From the NCBI RefSeq assembly GCF_014650035.1, contig NZ_BMUE01000012.1, positions 186,001-250,000 of the forward strand: a stretch of DNA of 64,000 bases, given 5' to 3'. Positions 37,145-45,558 of the stretch are shown piece by piece. Position numbers and translations under genes: made by a program. Numbering within the stretch: position 1 is the first letter of the stretch; every line of letters starts with the position of its first letter. Under the pieces are notes generated by a model. That model was not told the DNA's origin. It saw only the letters and a program-made list of their open reading frames with translations, and ran no database searches. This DNA is from Streptomyces lucensis JCM 4490. GTDB taxonomy: Bacteria; Actinomycetota; Actinomycetes; Streptomycetales; Streptomycetaceae.

Positions 37145-38146
37145 GTGCAAGTGACCATGGGTCTGTGGGCCCTCACCGTCGTGGGCCTCGCCGCCCTGAT
37201 CGCCGTCGACTTCTTCATCGGCCGCAAGCCGCACGAGGTGTCGGTCAAGGAAGCCGGAATCTGGACCGCCGTCTGGATCGCCCTGGCCGGGCTGTTCGGC
37301 CTGGGACTTCTGGTCTTCGGCGGCGGACAGCCGGCCGGCGAGTTCTTCGCGGGCTTCATCACCGAGAAGTCGCTGAGCGTCGACAACCTCTTCGTCTTCG
37401 TGCTGATCATGGCGAAGTTCGCGGTACCCACTCAGTACCAGCAGCGTGTGCTGCTCGTCGGCGTCCTCATAGCCCTGGTCCTGCGGGCCGTGTTCATCGC
37501 CGCGGGAGCCGCGATCATCGCCGGCTTCTCCTGGGTGTTCTACCTCTTCGGCGCCTTCCTCATCTACACCGCCTGGAAGCTGGTCCAGGAGGCCCGCGCC
37601 GGCGGCCAGGACGAGGAGTACGAGGAGAACAAGCTCCTCAAGGCCACAGAGCGCAGGTTCGGCGTGGCCGACCGGTATCACGGCACCAAGCTGTGGATCC
37701 AGCAGAACGGCAAGCGGGTCATGACCCCGATGCTGGTCGTGATGCTCGCCATCGGCACCACGGACGTGCTGTTCGCGCTGGACTCGATACCCGCGATCTT
37801 CGGCCTGACCCAGGACCCGTACATCGTCTTCACCGCCAACGCCTTCGCCCTCATGGGTCTGCGGCAGCTGTACTTCCTCATCGGCGGTCTGCTGAAGAAG
37901 CTGGTCCACCTGTCCTACGGCCTGTCGATCATCCTCGGCTTCATCGGCGTCAAGCTGGTACTGCACGCGCTGCACGAGTCCGGCGTCCATGTGCCGGAGA
38001 TCAGCATCCCGGTCTCGCTCGGCGTGATCTGCGCCGTCCTGATCGTCACCACGATCACCAGCCTGACGGCCACCAGGAGGCAGACGGCCGCCGAGGCGGC
38101 ACCCAGCGGCGGCGAGGTCATGTCGAAGGACGACGTCGACGCCTGA
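37145..38146 (+). CDS. terC: TerC family integral membrane protein
   Basis: 333 residues with about eight membrane helices. The family cores are AALIAVDFFIGRKPHEV, EKSLSVDNLFVFVLIMAKFAVP (acidic residues in the membrane, likely metal ligands) and AIGTTDVLFALDSIPAIFGLTQDP. TerC/Alx proteins export Mn2+ or help metallate exported proteins. The GTG start has GGAGG 6 bp upstream. The yybP-ykoY riboswitch before it argues for Mn2+-dependent expression. The neighbouring TerD genes suggest one metal-stress module. Confidence 0.95.
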   Translation: MQVTMGLWALTVVGLAALIAVDFFIGRKPHEVSVKEAGIWTAVWIALAGLFGLGLLVFGGGQPAGEFFAGFITEKSLSVDNLFVFVLIMAKFAVPTQYQQRVLLVGVLIALVLRAVFIAAGAAIIAGFSWVFYLFGAFLIYTAWKLVQEARAGGQDEEYEENKLLKATERRFGVADRYHGTKLWIQQNGKRVMTPMLVVMLAIGTTDVLFALDSIPAIFGLTQDPYIVFTANAFALMGLRQLYFLIGGLLKKLVHLSYGLSIILGFIGVKLVLHALHESGVHVPEISIPVSLGVICAVLIVTTITSLTATRRQTAAEAAPSGGEVMSKDDVDA

Positions 38147-38173
38147 CCACGCGGGGTATGCGGGTGGGCGATC

Positions 38174-38216
38174 ACCGCGCCGTAAGGACCACCGCGCCGT
38201 AAGGACCACCGCGCCG
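38174..38216. repeat. 17-bp tandem repeat upstream of the CaCA gene
   Basis: ACCGCGCCGTAAGGACC occurs twice head to tail (38174-38190 and 38191-38207), with a third partial copy of 9 bp. Confidence 0.85.
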
Positions 38217-38280
38217 GAGGGAAGAAGGTATCCGAAAAGGACGGAATGCGAACCCCGCACGTCTCTGCGACCATCACCGC

Positions 38281-39381
38281 ATGATCCCTCGGCCGAGGTG
38301 GCTCACCCGCTACTGGACGGTCCTGGTCCCGGCGCTGGCTGTCGTCCTGCTGGTCCTCACCTGGGGCCGTGGCCTGCCCGGTGCCGTCGTCCCCCTGGTC
38401 ACCCTGGTGCTCGCGGGTTCGGTCCTGGCTGCTGTGCACCACGCCGAAGTGATCGCCCACCGCGTCGGAGAGCCCTTCGGGTCCCTGGTGCTCGCCATCG
38501 CCGTCACGGTCATCGAGGTGGCCCTGATCGTCACCCTCATGGTCGACGGCGGCGACAAGACCTCGACCCTGGCCAGGGACACCGTCTTCGCCGCCGTGAT
38601 GATCACGTGCAACGGCATCGTCGGGCTCTCTCTGCTCGTCGCGTCCCTGCGGCACGGCACCGCGGTGTTCAACCCCGAGGGCACCGGCGCCGCCCTGGCG
38701 ACCGTGGCGACCCTGTCCACGCTCAGCCTGGTCCTGCCGACCTTCACCACCAGCAAACCCGGGCCCGAGTTCTCCACGGTGCAGCTGACCTTCGCCGCGC
38801 TGTCCTCGCTGATTCTCTACGGCCTGTTCGTGGCCACCCAGACCGTGCGCCACCGCGACTACTTCCTGCCCATCACCCGCCAGGGCGAGGTCATCGCCGC
38901 CGACAACCACGCCGAGCCGCCGTCCGCGCGCACCGCCTGGACCAGTCTCGGCCTGCTCGGACTGGCGCTGATCGGTGTGGTCGGCCTGGCGAAGGGTGTG
39001 TCGCCCACCATCGAGTCGGGTGTGCAGGCCGCCGGACTGCACCAAGCCGTCGTCGGCGTCGTCATCGCCCTGCTCGTCCTGCTTCCCGAGACCATCGCCG
39101 CCCTGCGGGCGGCCCGCCGCGACCGGGTGCAGACCAGCCTCAACCTCGCCCTCGGCTCCGCGATGGCCAGCATCGGCCTGACCATCCCCGCCGTGGCGCT
39201 CGCCTCCGTGTGGCTGTCCGGGCCGCTCGTCCTCGGCCTCGGATCGACCCACATGCTGCTGCTCGCGCTGACCGTGGTGGTCAGCTCCCTGACGGTGGTG
39301 CCGGGACGGGCCACACCCCTGCAGGGCGGAGTCCACCTCGTGCTGTTCGCCGCCTACCTGGAGCTGGCCATCAACCCGTGA
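38281..39381 (+). CDS. Ca2+/H+ antiporter (CaCA superfamily, ChaA-like)
   Basis: 366 residues with about eleven hydrophobic helices. Two related alpha repeats are visible. AEVIAHRVGEPFGSLVLAIAVTVIEVALI is in the first half. LLPETIAALRAARRDRVQTSLNLALGSAMASIGLTIP is in the second. Each has the conserved acidic residue that binds the cation. It is a proton-driven exporter of Ca2+ or Na+. No strong Shine-Dalgarno sequence precedes the ATG. Its 3' end overlaps the 3' end of the convergent MFS gene by 11 bp. Confidence 0.88.
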   Translation: MIPRPRWLTRYWTVLVPALAVVLLVLTWGRGLPGAVVPLVTLVLAGSVLAAVHHAEVIAHRVGEPFGSLVLAIAVTVIEVALIVTLMVDGGDKTSTLARDTVFAAVMITCNGIVGLSLLVASLRHGTAVFNPEGTGAALATVATLSTLSLVLPTFTTSKPGPEFSTVQLTFAALSSLILYGLFVATQTVRHRDYFLPITRQGEVIAADNHAEPPSARTAWTSLGLLGLALIGVVGLAKGVSPTIESGVQAAGLHQAVVGVVIALLVLLPETIAALRAARRDRVQTSLNLALGSAMASIGLTIPAVALASVWLSGPLVLGLGSTHMLLLALTVVVSSLTVVPGRATPLQGGVHLVLFAAYLELAINP

Positions 39382-40675
39382 CGGGCTCCGCCGCCGGAGC
39401 GGCGGCCGGCCGCGTCTCCGGCAGCAGCCCGAAACACCCCAGGCTGAGCAGCGAGATACCCGTGAGATACGCGCCGACGCCCCACGGGACACGCCCGCCG
39501 TGCTCCGCGAGCGTGGTGGCCACGATCGGGGTGAGCGCGCCGCCGAGGATCCCGCCGAGGTTGTAGCCCACAGCGGCCCCCGTGCAGCGCACCCGGGCGT
39601 CGTACAGCTCCGGCAGGTAGGCGGCGATCACCGCGAACATGGTGACGAAGGCGAGCAGCGCGCCCAGGATGCCGAGGAACATCAGCAGCGGCTCACCGGT
39701 GGCCAGCAGCGCGACCATCGGGAGCATCCACAGGGCGCAGGCGGCGCATCCCGTCAGGCACATCGGCCGGCGCCCGTAGCGGTCGCCGAGCAGCGCCATG
39801 ACGGGCGTGAGCGCTCCCTTCACCACCACCGCGGCCATGACGCAGGTCAGCATGACCGTGCGACTGACCCCGAGCCGCTCCGTGGCGTACGCCAGCGACC
39901 AGGTCGTCACCGCGTAGAACACCGCGTACCCCGCAGCCAGCGCCCCGGCGGTCAGTAGCAGCAGCCGCCCGTGGTGACGCACGACCTCGACGAGCGGCAC
40001 GCGCGCGTGGTCGTCGATCTCCAGGAACCGAGGGCTCTCGGTGAGCGAGGAGCGCAGCCACAGCCCGGCCAGTGCCAGAGCGCCCGCCGCCCAGAACGGC
40101 ACCCGCCACCCCCACCGCGCGAACGCGGGTTCCGACAGCGTCGCCGACAGCGCGAGCATCACACCGTTGGCGAGCACGAAACCGACCGCGGGCCCCACCT
40201 GAGGGAAGCTCGACCACAGGGCGCGCCGCCTCGCGGGCGCGTGCTCGGCGGTCAGCAGTACGGCCCCGCCCCACTCGCCGCCGAGCCCGAGCCCCTGCAG
40301 GAACCGCAGGACGAGCAGCAGCACGGGCGCGGCGACCCCGATCGTCCCGTAGGACGGCACGCAGCCGACCGCCACCGTCGAGGCTCCGGTGAGCAGCAGC
40401 GAGACGACGAGCACCGGTCGCCGTCCGCGCCGGTCCCCGAGGTGCCCGAACAGCACCGAACCCAGCGGCCGGGCCACGAAGCCCACCCCGAACGTCCCGA
40501 ACGCCGCCAGCGTCCCCGCGACCGGAGAGAACGTCGGGAAGAAGAGCGGCCCCAGCACCAGAGCCGCCGCGGTGCCGTAGACGAAGAAGTCGTAGAACTC
40601 GATCGCCGTCCCGACGAGGGACGCGGCGGCGAGCCGCGGCATGGACGGGGCGCCGGCGGCGCGTACAGCGTGCAT
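39371..40675 (-). CDS. MFS transporter, metabolite:H+ symporter (MHS) type
   Basis: 434 residues, 12 helices. The N-terminus ASLVGTAIEFYDFFVYGTAAAL is diagnostic for the MHS subfamily (ProP, KgtP and ShiA relatives). The loop 2-3 motif GHLGDRRGRRPVLV and the RFLQGLGLGGEWGGAVLL segment in helix 4 agree. Substrates in this family include organic acids, betaine and shikimate, and I cannot choose among them. aroQ next door is divergent, which hints at aromatic metabolism but proves nothing. Confidence 0.9.
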   Translation of the reverse strand: MHAVRAAGAPSMPRLAAASLVGTAIEFYDFFVYGTAAALVLGPLFFPTFSPVAGTLAAFGTFGVGFVARPLGSVLFGHLGDRRGRRPVLVVSLLLTGASTVAVGCVPSYGTIGVAAPVLLLVLRFLQGLGLGGEWGGAVLLTAEHAPARRRALWSSFPQVGPAVGFVLANGVMLALSATLSEPAFARWGWRVPFWAAGALALAGLWLRSSLTESPRFLEIDDHARVPLVEVVRHHGRLLLLTAGALAAGYAVFYAVTTWSLAYATERLGVSRTVMLTCVMAAVVVKGALTPVMALLGDRYGRRPMCLTGCAACALWMLPMVALLATGEPLLMFLGILGALLAFVTMFAVIAAYLPELYDARVRCTGAAVGYNLGGILGGALTPIVATTLAEHGGRVPWGVGAYLTGISLLSLGCFGLLPETRPAAAPAAEPVTG

Positions 40676-40852
40676 GCCGCGTCAACTGCCCGCTGTGAGG
40701 AGGGGTTACGGGGGCGCGCGGTGGTGATCACCGACGCCGGAGCGCGCGCCGAGGGGACGGCCCGCACAGCCGGCCGCCCGTCGCGGCCGCCGTGATAGAC
40801 CGGGTGTGAGCGGCGGTCGCCGACGCACCGCCCCGAACGGACCGGAGGAACC

Positions 40853-41326
40853 GTGCCCCGCACCCTGGCCAACGCCCCGATCATGATCCTCAACGGGCCC
40901 AACCTGAACCTGCTCGGCCAGCGCCAGCCGGAGATCTACGGCAGGGACACGCTGGCCGACGTGGAGGCGCTGTGCGCCGAGGCGGCAGCCGGGCACGGCG
41001 GCACGGTGGACTTCCGGCAGTCCAACCACGAGGGCGAGCTGGTCGACTGGATCCACGAGGCACGGCTGAACCACTGCGGGATCGTCATCAATCCCGGCGC
41101 CTACTCCCACACGTCGGTGGCCATCCTGGACGCGCTCAACACCTGTGACGGCATGCCCGTGCTGGAGGTGCACGTCTCCAACATCCACCGGCGCGAGACG
41201 TTCCGGCACCACTCCTACGTCTCACTGCGCGCCGACGGCGTGATCGCGGGCTGTGGTGTGCAGGGCTACGTGTTCGGCGTCGAACGGGTCGCCGCTCTGC
41301 TGGGGGCGGCACAGGTCACCCCCTAG
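40853..41326 (+). CDS. aroQ: Type II 3-dehydroquinate dehydratase
   Basis: 157 residues, typical of the dodecameric type II enzyme. ILNGPNLNLLGQRQPEIYG contains the catalytic Tyr loop, DFRQSNHEGELVDWI follows, INPGAYSHTSVAI holds the structural His, and EVHVSNIHRRETFRHHSY the substrate-binding residues. It converts 3-dehydroquinate to 3-dehydroshikimate in aromatic amino acid synthesis. The start is GTG with GGAGG 5 bp upstream. Confidence 0.97.
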   Translation: MPRTLANAPIMILNGPNLNLLGQRQPEIYGRDTLADVEALCAEAAAGHGGTVDFRQSNHEGELVDWIHEARLNHCGIVINPGAYSHTSVAILDALNTCDGMPVLEVHVSNIHRRETFRHHSYVSLRADGVIAGCGVQGYVFGVERVAALLGAAQVTP

Positions 41327-41355
41327 GGTCCCTCGTACGGCGCTCCGTCCGTGCG

Positions 41356-41386
41356 CCCCGCCCTGGGCCGCCGGCCCAGGGCGGGG
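41356..41386 (+). terminator. Terminator of aroQ
   Basis: CCCCGCCCTGGGCC, loop GCC, GGCCCAGGGCGGGG: a perfect 14-bp stem, followed by TT, 30 bp after the stop codon. Confidence 0.9.
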
Positions 41387-41574
41387 TTGGCAGACCGGCG
41401 GCCCTGCCACGCGGGAGCCGTCATCCCGGCGGGGCTTCCACCAGTTGACCGCGCGACACCGGCGTACGGCAGCGCGCACACGGGCCCGGCGCGGGCGAAG
41501 TGTTCACACGGGGCGCGCGCGAGGAGGAACACGCCGGGCGCGCACGCTGGACGTGCGCCCCATGCGCGGTCCGC

Positions 41575-41760
41575 TCACCATCCGCGCGCGTGCCACTCCG
41601 GCAGATGCGGCCGTTCCGCTCCCAGCGTGGTGTCGTTGCCATGGCCCGGGTAGACCCAGGTCTCGTCCGGCAGCGTGCCGAAGATCTTCGTCTCCACGTC
41701 GTGGATGAGGCTTGGCGAACGCCTCGGGGTCCTTGCGGGTGTTGCCGACGCCCCCTGGGA
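41575..41760 (-). pseudogene. Displaced 3' end of a metallo-beta-lactamase-fold gene
   Basis: Reading right to left, the sequence encodes FPGGVGNTRKDPEAFA in one frame. After a 1-nt insertion near 41711 it continues as IHDVETKIFGTLPDETWVYPGHG to the family C-terminus GAERPHLPEWHARGW and a TGA. It is the 3' third of the same family of hydrolase as the intact gene at 47880-48530, but clearly a different allele. It has no start and abuts the recombinase gene. The best explanation is that it is the original chromosomal 3' end, cut off when the element inserted and now decaying. Confidence 0.8.
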
Positions 41761-41761
41761 A
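41751..41761. repeat. Left attachment-site core (attL) of the integrative element
   Basis: CCCCCTGGGAA matches CCCCCCGGGAA at 48049-48059 with one mismatch. Both lie at the same codons (Phe-Pro-Gly-Gly) of the metallo-beta-lactamase-fold gene. Homology to that gene stops here on the right side. Confidence 0.6.
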
Positions 41762-41779
41762 TCCCTAGGGTTCTCTACT

Positions 41780-43294
41780 GTGAACACTAAGACGCTCCCG
41801 CGCCGTACCCTCGTCTTTTTGTACGCGCGGATCTCCGAGGACCCCCGCGACCGCCGACGGGGCGTCAGCCGGCAGATGAGCGACCTGCGCACGTTCTCCG
41901 ATGAGAACGGCTGGGAGGTCGGCGGCGAGTACATCGAGAACGACGTCTCCGCCCACTCGGGCGAGGAACGCCCCGAATACGACCGGCTGATGGCCGACGC
42001 CATTGAGGCTGCCCGGGAACCCGGTGTCCGGGTAATCGTCGCGGGCTACCACCCGTCGCGCGTGTGGCGGCGCCGTGTTGAGCGCGCGCAGGCGATCGAG
42101 GACTTGCGGCACGCGGGGTGCTGGGTCGCGTTCGAGTCGGGCGGCCTGTTCAACATGGCGAAGGCGTCGGACCGGTCGCAGCTCGCCAACCTCGGCGAGT
42201 CCGACACCGCCGAGTCCGAGGTGAAGAGTGAGCGGGTGGCCCGGGCCGCCCTGGAGCGCGCCCAGGAGGGCCGGGCGAACGGCGCCGTGGCGTACGGGTG
42301 GCGGCGTCAGTACGAGTACGACGCGCGAGGCCAGGTGAGCGGATTCCGTGACGTCGAGGACCCGGTGCAGGCCGGGATTGTCCGGGAGATCGTCACCCGC
42401 CTGCTGGCTGGCGGCAGTCTCATCGGCATCACGGCTGACCTGAACGAGCGCGGTGTGCCGTCCCCCGGTGCCGGTATGCAGCTCAAGCGCCGGGCTGTCG
42501 GGCAGAACGAGGACGGGTCGCTGTGGAACAAGACCAGCGTGAAGAAGCTCGCGCTGCGGCCGGCGAACGTGGGACTGCGCGTGCACCAGGGCGTGGAGTA
42601 CAAGGCGGCATGGCCGGCGCTCATCACGGACGAGCAGTACGCGCAGCTGCGGAACCTGTTCGCCGAGCGGACCGTGGTTCGGGAGTTGCCGGGGGCGCGG
42701 AAGCACCTGCTGACGTGGGGTGAGGTGGCCACGTGCGGGCCGTGCGGGTCGGTGCTCCGGGTCGCGCTGAGGGGGAACGCGTCCCGGGGCAAGAAGCAGC
42801 CGACGTACGTCTGCGACGCGGGCGGCTGCGTCGGCCGGAACGAGGAAGCGCTCGACCGCTACGTGGGGCGTCTGGTCGTGGGGGTGCTATCGCGGCCCGA
42901 GGCGGCCGAGGTCTTCCGTGGGGATGACTCGGCGGCCCTGGCCGCCCTGGAGCGGGCAGAGGGGCTGAAGGCACGCCAGGAGGCGGCGGCGGACGATTAC
43001 GCGGACGGGATCATCACCCGTGAGCAGTTGCGGCGCATCACGGCGAAGCTGGCGAAGCAGATCACGGACGCGCAGAACGAGGCGCGCCGGTTGCGGCCAG
43101 CCTTCGACCTCGACGCTTTCGACGGCCTCGTGGGGCCACGGTCGGCGGAGACGTGGGAAGCGCTCGAGGTGCCGCAGCAGCGGCGGGTCCTGGACGGTCT
43201 GGGCCTGCGGTTGAGGGTGCACCCGGTGGCGCGGCGGGGCCCCGGGTTCGACCAGACCACCATTCAGCTCCACTGGGCGCGGACGGGCGACTGA
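41780..43294 (+). CDS. int: Large serine recombinase (integrase)
   Basis: 504 residues from the GTG. The N-terminal resolvase domain shows VFLYARISEDPRDRRRGVSRQ with the catalytic Ser in ARIS, a YDRLMADAIEAA segment, and GYHPSRVWRRRVER. A Recombinase domain (about 170-290) follows. A zinc ribbon with CGPC and CDAGGC is next, then a coiled-coil segment (about 390-450) and a C-terminal DNA-binding part. Such integrases exchange attP and attB without homology and need a directionality factor for excision; none was recognised here. The codons before 41780 overlap the MBL remnant on the other strand and are not part of the gene. Confidence 0.93.
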   Translation: MNTKTLPRRTLVFLYARISEDPRDRRRGVSRQMSDLRTFSDENGWEVGGEYIENDVSAHSGEERPEYDRLMADAIEAAREPGVRVIVAGYHPSRVWRRRVERAQAIEDLRHAGCWVAFESGGLFNMAKASDRSQLANLGESDTAESEVKSERVARAALERAQEGRANGAVAYGWRRQYEYDARGQVSGFRDVEDPVQAGIVREIVTRLLAGGSLIGITADLNERGVPSPGAGMQLKRRAVGQNEDGSLWNKTSVKKLALRPANVGLRVHQGVEYKAAWPALITDEQYAQLRNLFAERTVVRELPGARKHLLTWGEVATCGPCGSVLRVALRGNASRGKKQPTYVCDAGGCVGRNEEALDRYVGRLVVGVLSRPEAAEVFRGDDSAALAALERAEGLKARQEAAADDYADGIITREQLRRITAKLAKQITDAQNEARRLRPAFDLDAFDGLVGPRSAETWEALEVPQQRRVLDGLGLRLRVHPVARRGPGFDQTTIQLHWARTGD

Positions 43295-43442
43295 TCACGC
43301 GGACGCAGTTCGGGCCCGGCAGGATCTTCGGACCCTGTTGGCGAATTGGCCGGACCCGCCGGAACGAGTCTGCGCTGAGCGGTGAAGCCGCACGGCAGTG
43401 ATCGAACGGGACGGTCCGGAGGATTCTCGCCAACAGCGCCGA

Positions 43443-43979
43443 TCATTCGCTGCCGGGCCCTCTGAGGTCTTCCCAGAGCTTGCCCGCGTCCTCGGCGAAG
43501 GCGAAGTCGTACATGCGCTGCTCGAGTGCTTCCCTCTGTGCGTCGGTCTCGTCGTTCGGGATGCGCACTCCCACCTCGGGGGCGGCTACGCCGGAGGCGT
43601 GGGCCATGCGGTACACGAGCAGCTTGGGCCCGGGTTCGCCTCCGGCGCGGCCTTTCACTGCGGGGGCGAGCCATCCCTCCTTGCATGCTCGGGCGAGCCA
43701 CGTGCGGATGGTCTCCGTCGGACGGTCGAACTTTGCCGCGACTCGTCTTAGGGCGCCGGCCGGTTTCTCCTCGGCGGTCTCCTCCAGGTATACCTCTGCG
43801 AGTTGCCGCAGCAAGTCATCGGTGATGAGGGGGCGGCCACCCCGACGAGGACGCCCGGTTTCCTGACGTGGTGCCACGGGCTCCGTCGCCGGTAGCTGCG
43901 TTCCTCCGCGCCGTGCTTCCTCCAGGGCGAGAGGCGTCTGGACGGAACTCACGATGCGCCCGAACGGGAGGTTCTTCAC
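43443..43979 (-). CDS. Putative HTH DNA-binding protein of the element
   Basis: About 178 residues from a GTG at 43979; the frame is open further upstream. The middle part, RGGRPLITDDLLRQLAEVYLEET, then RVAAKFDRPTETIRTWLARACKEGWL, reads as a helix-turn-helix that begins with a transposase-like GRP motif. The C-terminus is acidic and helical. Similar small proteins are common next to integrase genes in actinobacterial elements. It is convergent with int. It could be the element's repressor or its recombination directionality factor; both are guesses. Confidence 0.65.
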   Translation of the reverse strand: MKNLPFGRIVSSVQTPLALEEARRGGTQLPATEPVAPRQETGRPRRGGRPLITDDLLRQLAEVYLEETAEEKPAGALRRVAAKFDRPTETIRTWLARACKEGWLAPAVKGRAGGEPGPKLLVYRMAHASGVAAPEVGVRIPNDETDAQREALEQRMYDFAFAEDAGKLWEDLRGPGSE

Positions 43980-44101
43980 CCGGACCGCGCTGAGTGCCCC
44001 GGTAGGGAGCTGTTGCTGGGCAGCCGACCTTTCGCTCGCTCGACAAGTGCAGCGGCTGAGTAGTCGGCTCGCGTCGTCGCCGCTCCGGGACACTGGTCGG
44101 T

Positions 44102-44356
44102 GTGAAGATGCCCCGCGTCCACTGCAAGGCACGCACCCGGTCCGTCGCGGCCGGCCCGGTCGCCGGTAGCCCGAGCAAGGGCTGGCTGTGGCGGTACGAT
44201 CCGCCCGACAGGCGCGCCCAGTTCGGCGACACGCTGGTGTCGTGCTCGGGGTCGCTGGCGATCGTGGACCTGCCCGTGCCCGGCCAGCAGCTGGAGTTCG
44301 GTACCGCCGGGGCGACGGAAGACACGGGCGGTATCGACACGCTGCCCCTGTTCTGA
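44102..44356 (+). CDS. Small hypothetical protein, 84 residues
   Basis: It starts with GTG at 44102 (an ATG follows two codons later) and is divergent from the HTH gene. Composition is ordinary for a soluble protein, with an SKGWLWRYDPPDRRAQFGDTLVSCSGSLAIVDLPVPG core. No family is recognised and no clear ribosome binding site is seen, so it is only a probable gene. Confidence 0.45.
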   Translation: MKMPRVHCKARTRSVAAGPVAGSPSKGWLWRYDPPDRRAQFGDTLVSCSGSLAIVDLPVPGQQLEFGTAGATEDTGGIDTLPLF

Positions 44357-44418
44357 CCGGGACCGCTGGGCGCGGGCAGAGTCAGGGCTGCTCGGCCCAG
44401 TCGTCCTCGCTCCTCGCG

Positions 44419-45558
44419 CTAATCCACATAGGTCCGTTCGAGACGCGCCATCTCTTCCTCGAATGGGTCGGCGTCGGCGTCAAACGGCAACGCACCCGTG
44501 ACGAGAGCGCCGAAGGTATTGACGTCGCGGTCTGTCGAAGGGGCTTCGGGCTTAAAAGATCGCAGGATGGTGAACGGTGTGCCGTCTTCCCTCTCGGCGA
44601 GGCTGAAAAGCAGTCGGACTTCCCAGGTGCTGGCCGCGACTGTCGGTTTGCGCCCGTCTATCTGCGCGAGGCCGACGACAAGCCAACTAGTGGTCGCCAT
44701 GCACCACTTGTGCCAGCCGATCTGATAGCCCTGGATCTTGTCCACTGCGGTCAGCTGCGCCGTATATCCCCTCCACCACCCGACCGCACGCACCCGCCAG
44801 GGGTCCGCAGGGTCCACCATGACCCCGAACTGGCTGCTCCAGGGCATGTTGTTGCTGCGTTGACGTGGATAGGCGAGCGCCAAGGCGACACTGATTGCGG
44901 CTGCCGCTTCCGGGTGGTGGAGAGCTTCCTCTGCCTCGGTGGCGTCGACTTCACAGGGCTGAGCGAATCGTGAGACGACATCATCGAGCGCAGTCAGGTG
45001 GACGAAGCGGTCGCGGACCATGAGCACGTCCTGTGCCATCAACTCCGGGTATTCGGTGCCGTGGGTGAAGTCGTTGGTGTTTCCGCTGACGAAGTAGATC
45101 GTCTCCTGCTCGTTGCGTTCGGCGAACTCGATCGCCGAGAGCCAGATCGCGGCGTCCCTACCTCCGACCTTCATCTTCTTCGCCCCCGCCGTCTTGCATG
45201 GCGGCAGGACGTTCGCCTCTCGGAACATGCTCTCCTGGAGAGCTTCGAGGCTCACCGGGATGACCTCGGCGAGCTTCTCGAACTCGTTCCGCCAGTGCTC
45301 GCGGGCATCCTCCAGTTGGAGATCCGGGAGCCTCTGCGGCTCGGCCCAGGGAGTACGGCGGTTCAGCTGGTTCAGAGCGCTCGATGCGGAGGCGTGCGCG
45401 TCCCTGTACTCCATCGTCTTGTGAGCGATCAGCTCCTGCATGGCCGGCCAAGGGATGCCTATCCGCTGGACGCCGATCTCGCGGAGGGCACGCAGCAGTT
45501 CGGCGCTGCTTCCCTGAAGGCTCATGCCTTCGACAGTGCATGCATCCAGGATGATCAC
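44419..45558 (-). CDS. PIN-domain (DUF4935-like) protein, candidate nuclease
   Basis: 379 residues. The N-terminus MIILDACTVEGMS carries the first acidic residue of a PIN fold. KVGGRDAAIWLSAIEFAERN supplies the central acidic pair, and IYFVSGNTNDFT is the last beta-strand with the terminal Asp. This D-(x)-D-D arrangement and the 150-residue spacing match the DUF4935 group of PIN RNases. The C-terminal 200 residues are a separate domain of unknown kind, rich in Trp (GWWRGYTAQLTAV, IGWHKWCMATTSWLVVGL). No antitoxin gene is adjacent. The GTG start has a GGAGG-like sequence upstream. A role in RNA cleavage or phage defence is inferred only from the PIN domain and the mobile context. Confidence 0.75.
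   Translation of the reverse strand: MIILDACTVEGMSLQGSSAELLRALREIGVQRIGIPWPAMQELIAHKTMEYRDAHASASSALNQLNRRTPWAEPQRLPDLQLEDAREHWRNEFEKLAEVIPVSLEALQESMFREANVLPPCKTAGAKKMKVGGRDAAIWLSAIEFAERNEQETIYFVSGNTNDFTHGTEYPELMAQDVLMVRDRFVHLTALDDVVSRFAQPCEVDATEAEEALHHPEAAAAISVALALAYPRQRSNNMPWSSQFGVMVDPADPWRVRAVGWWRGYTAQLTAVDKIQGYQIGWHKWCMATTSWLVVGLAQIDGRKPTVAASTWEVRLLFSLAEREDGTPFTILRSFKPEAPSTDRDVNTFGALVTGALPFDADADPFEEEMARLERTYVD

Noticed and set aside
41675..41779. N-terminal 35 extra codons on the serine recombinase from an upstream ATG
   Set aside because: They are antisense to the metallo-beta-lactamase remnant and lie across the attachment core, so they would not belong to the free element.
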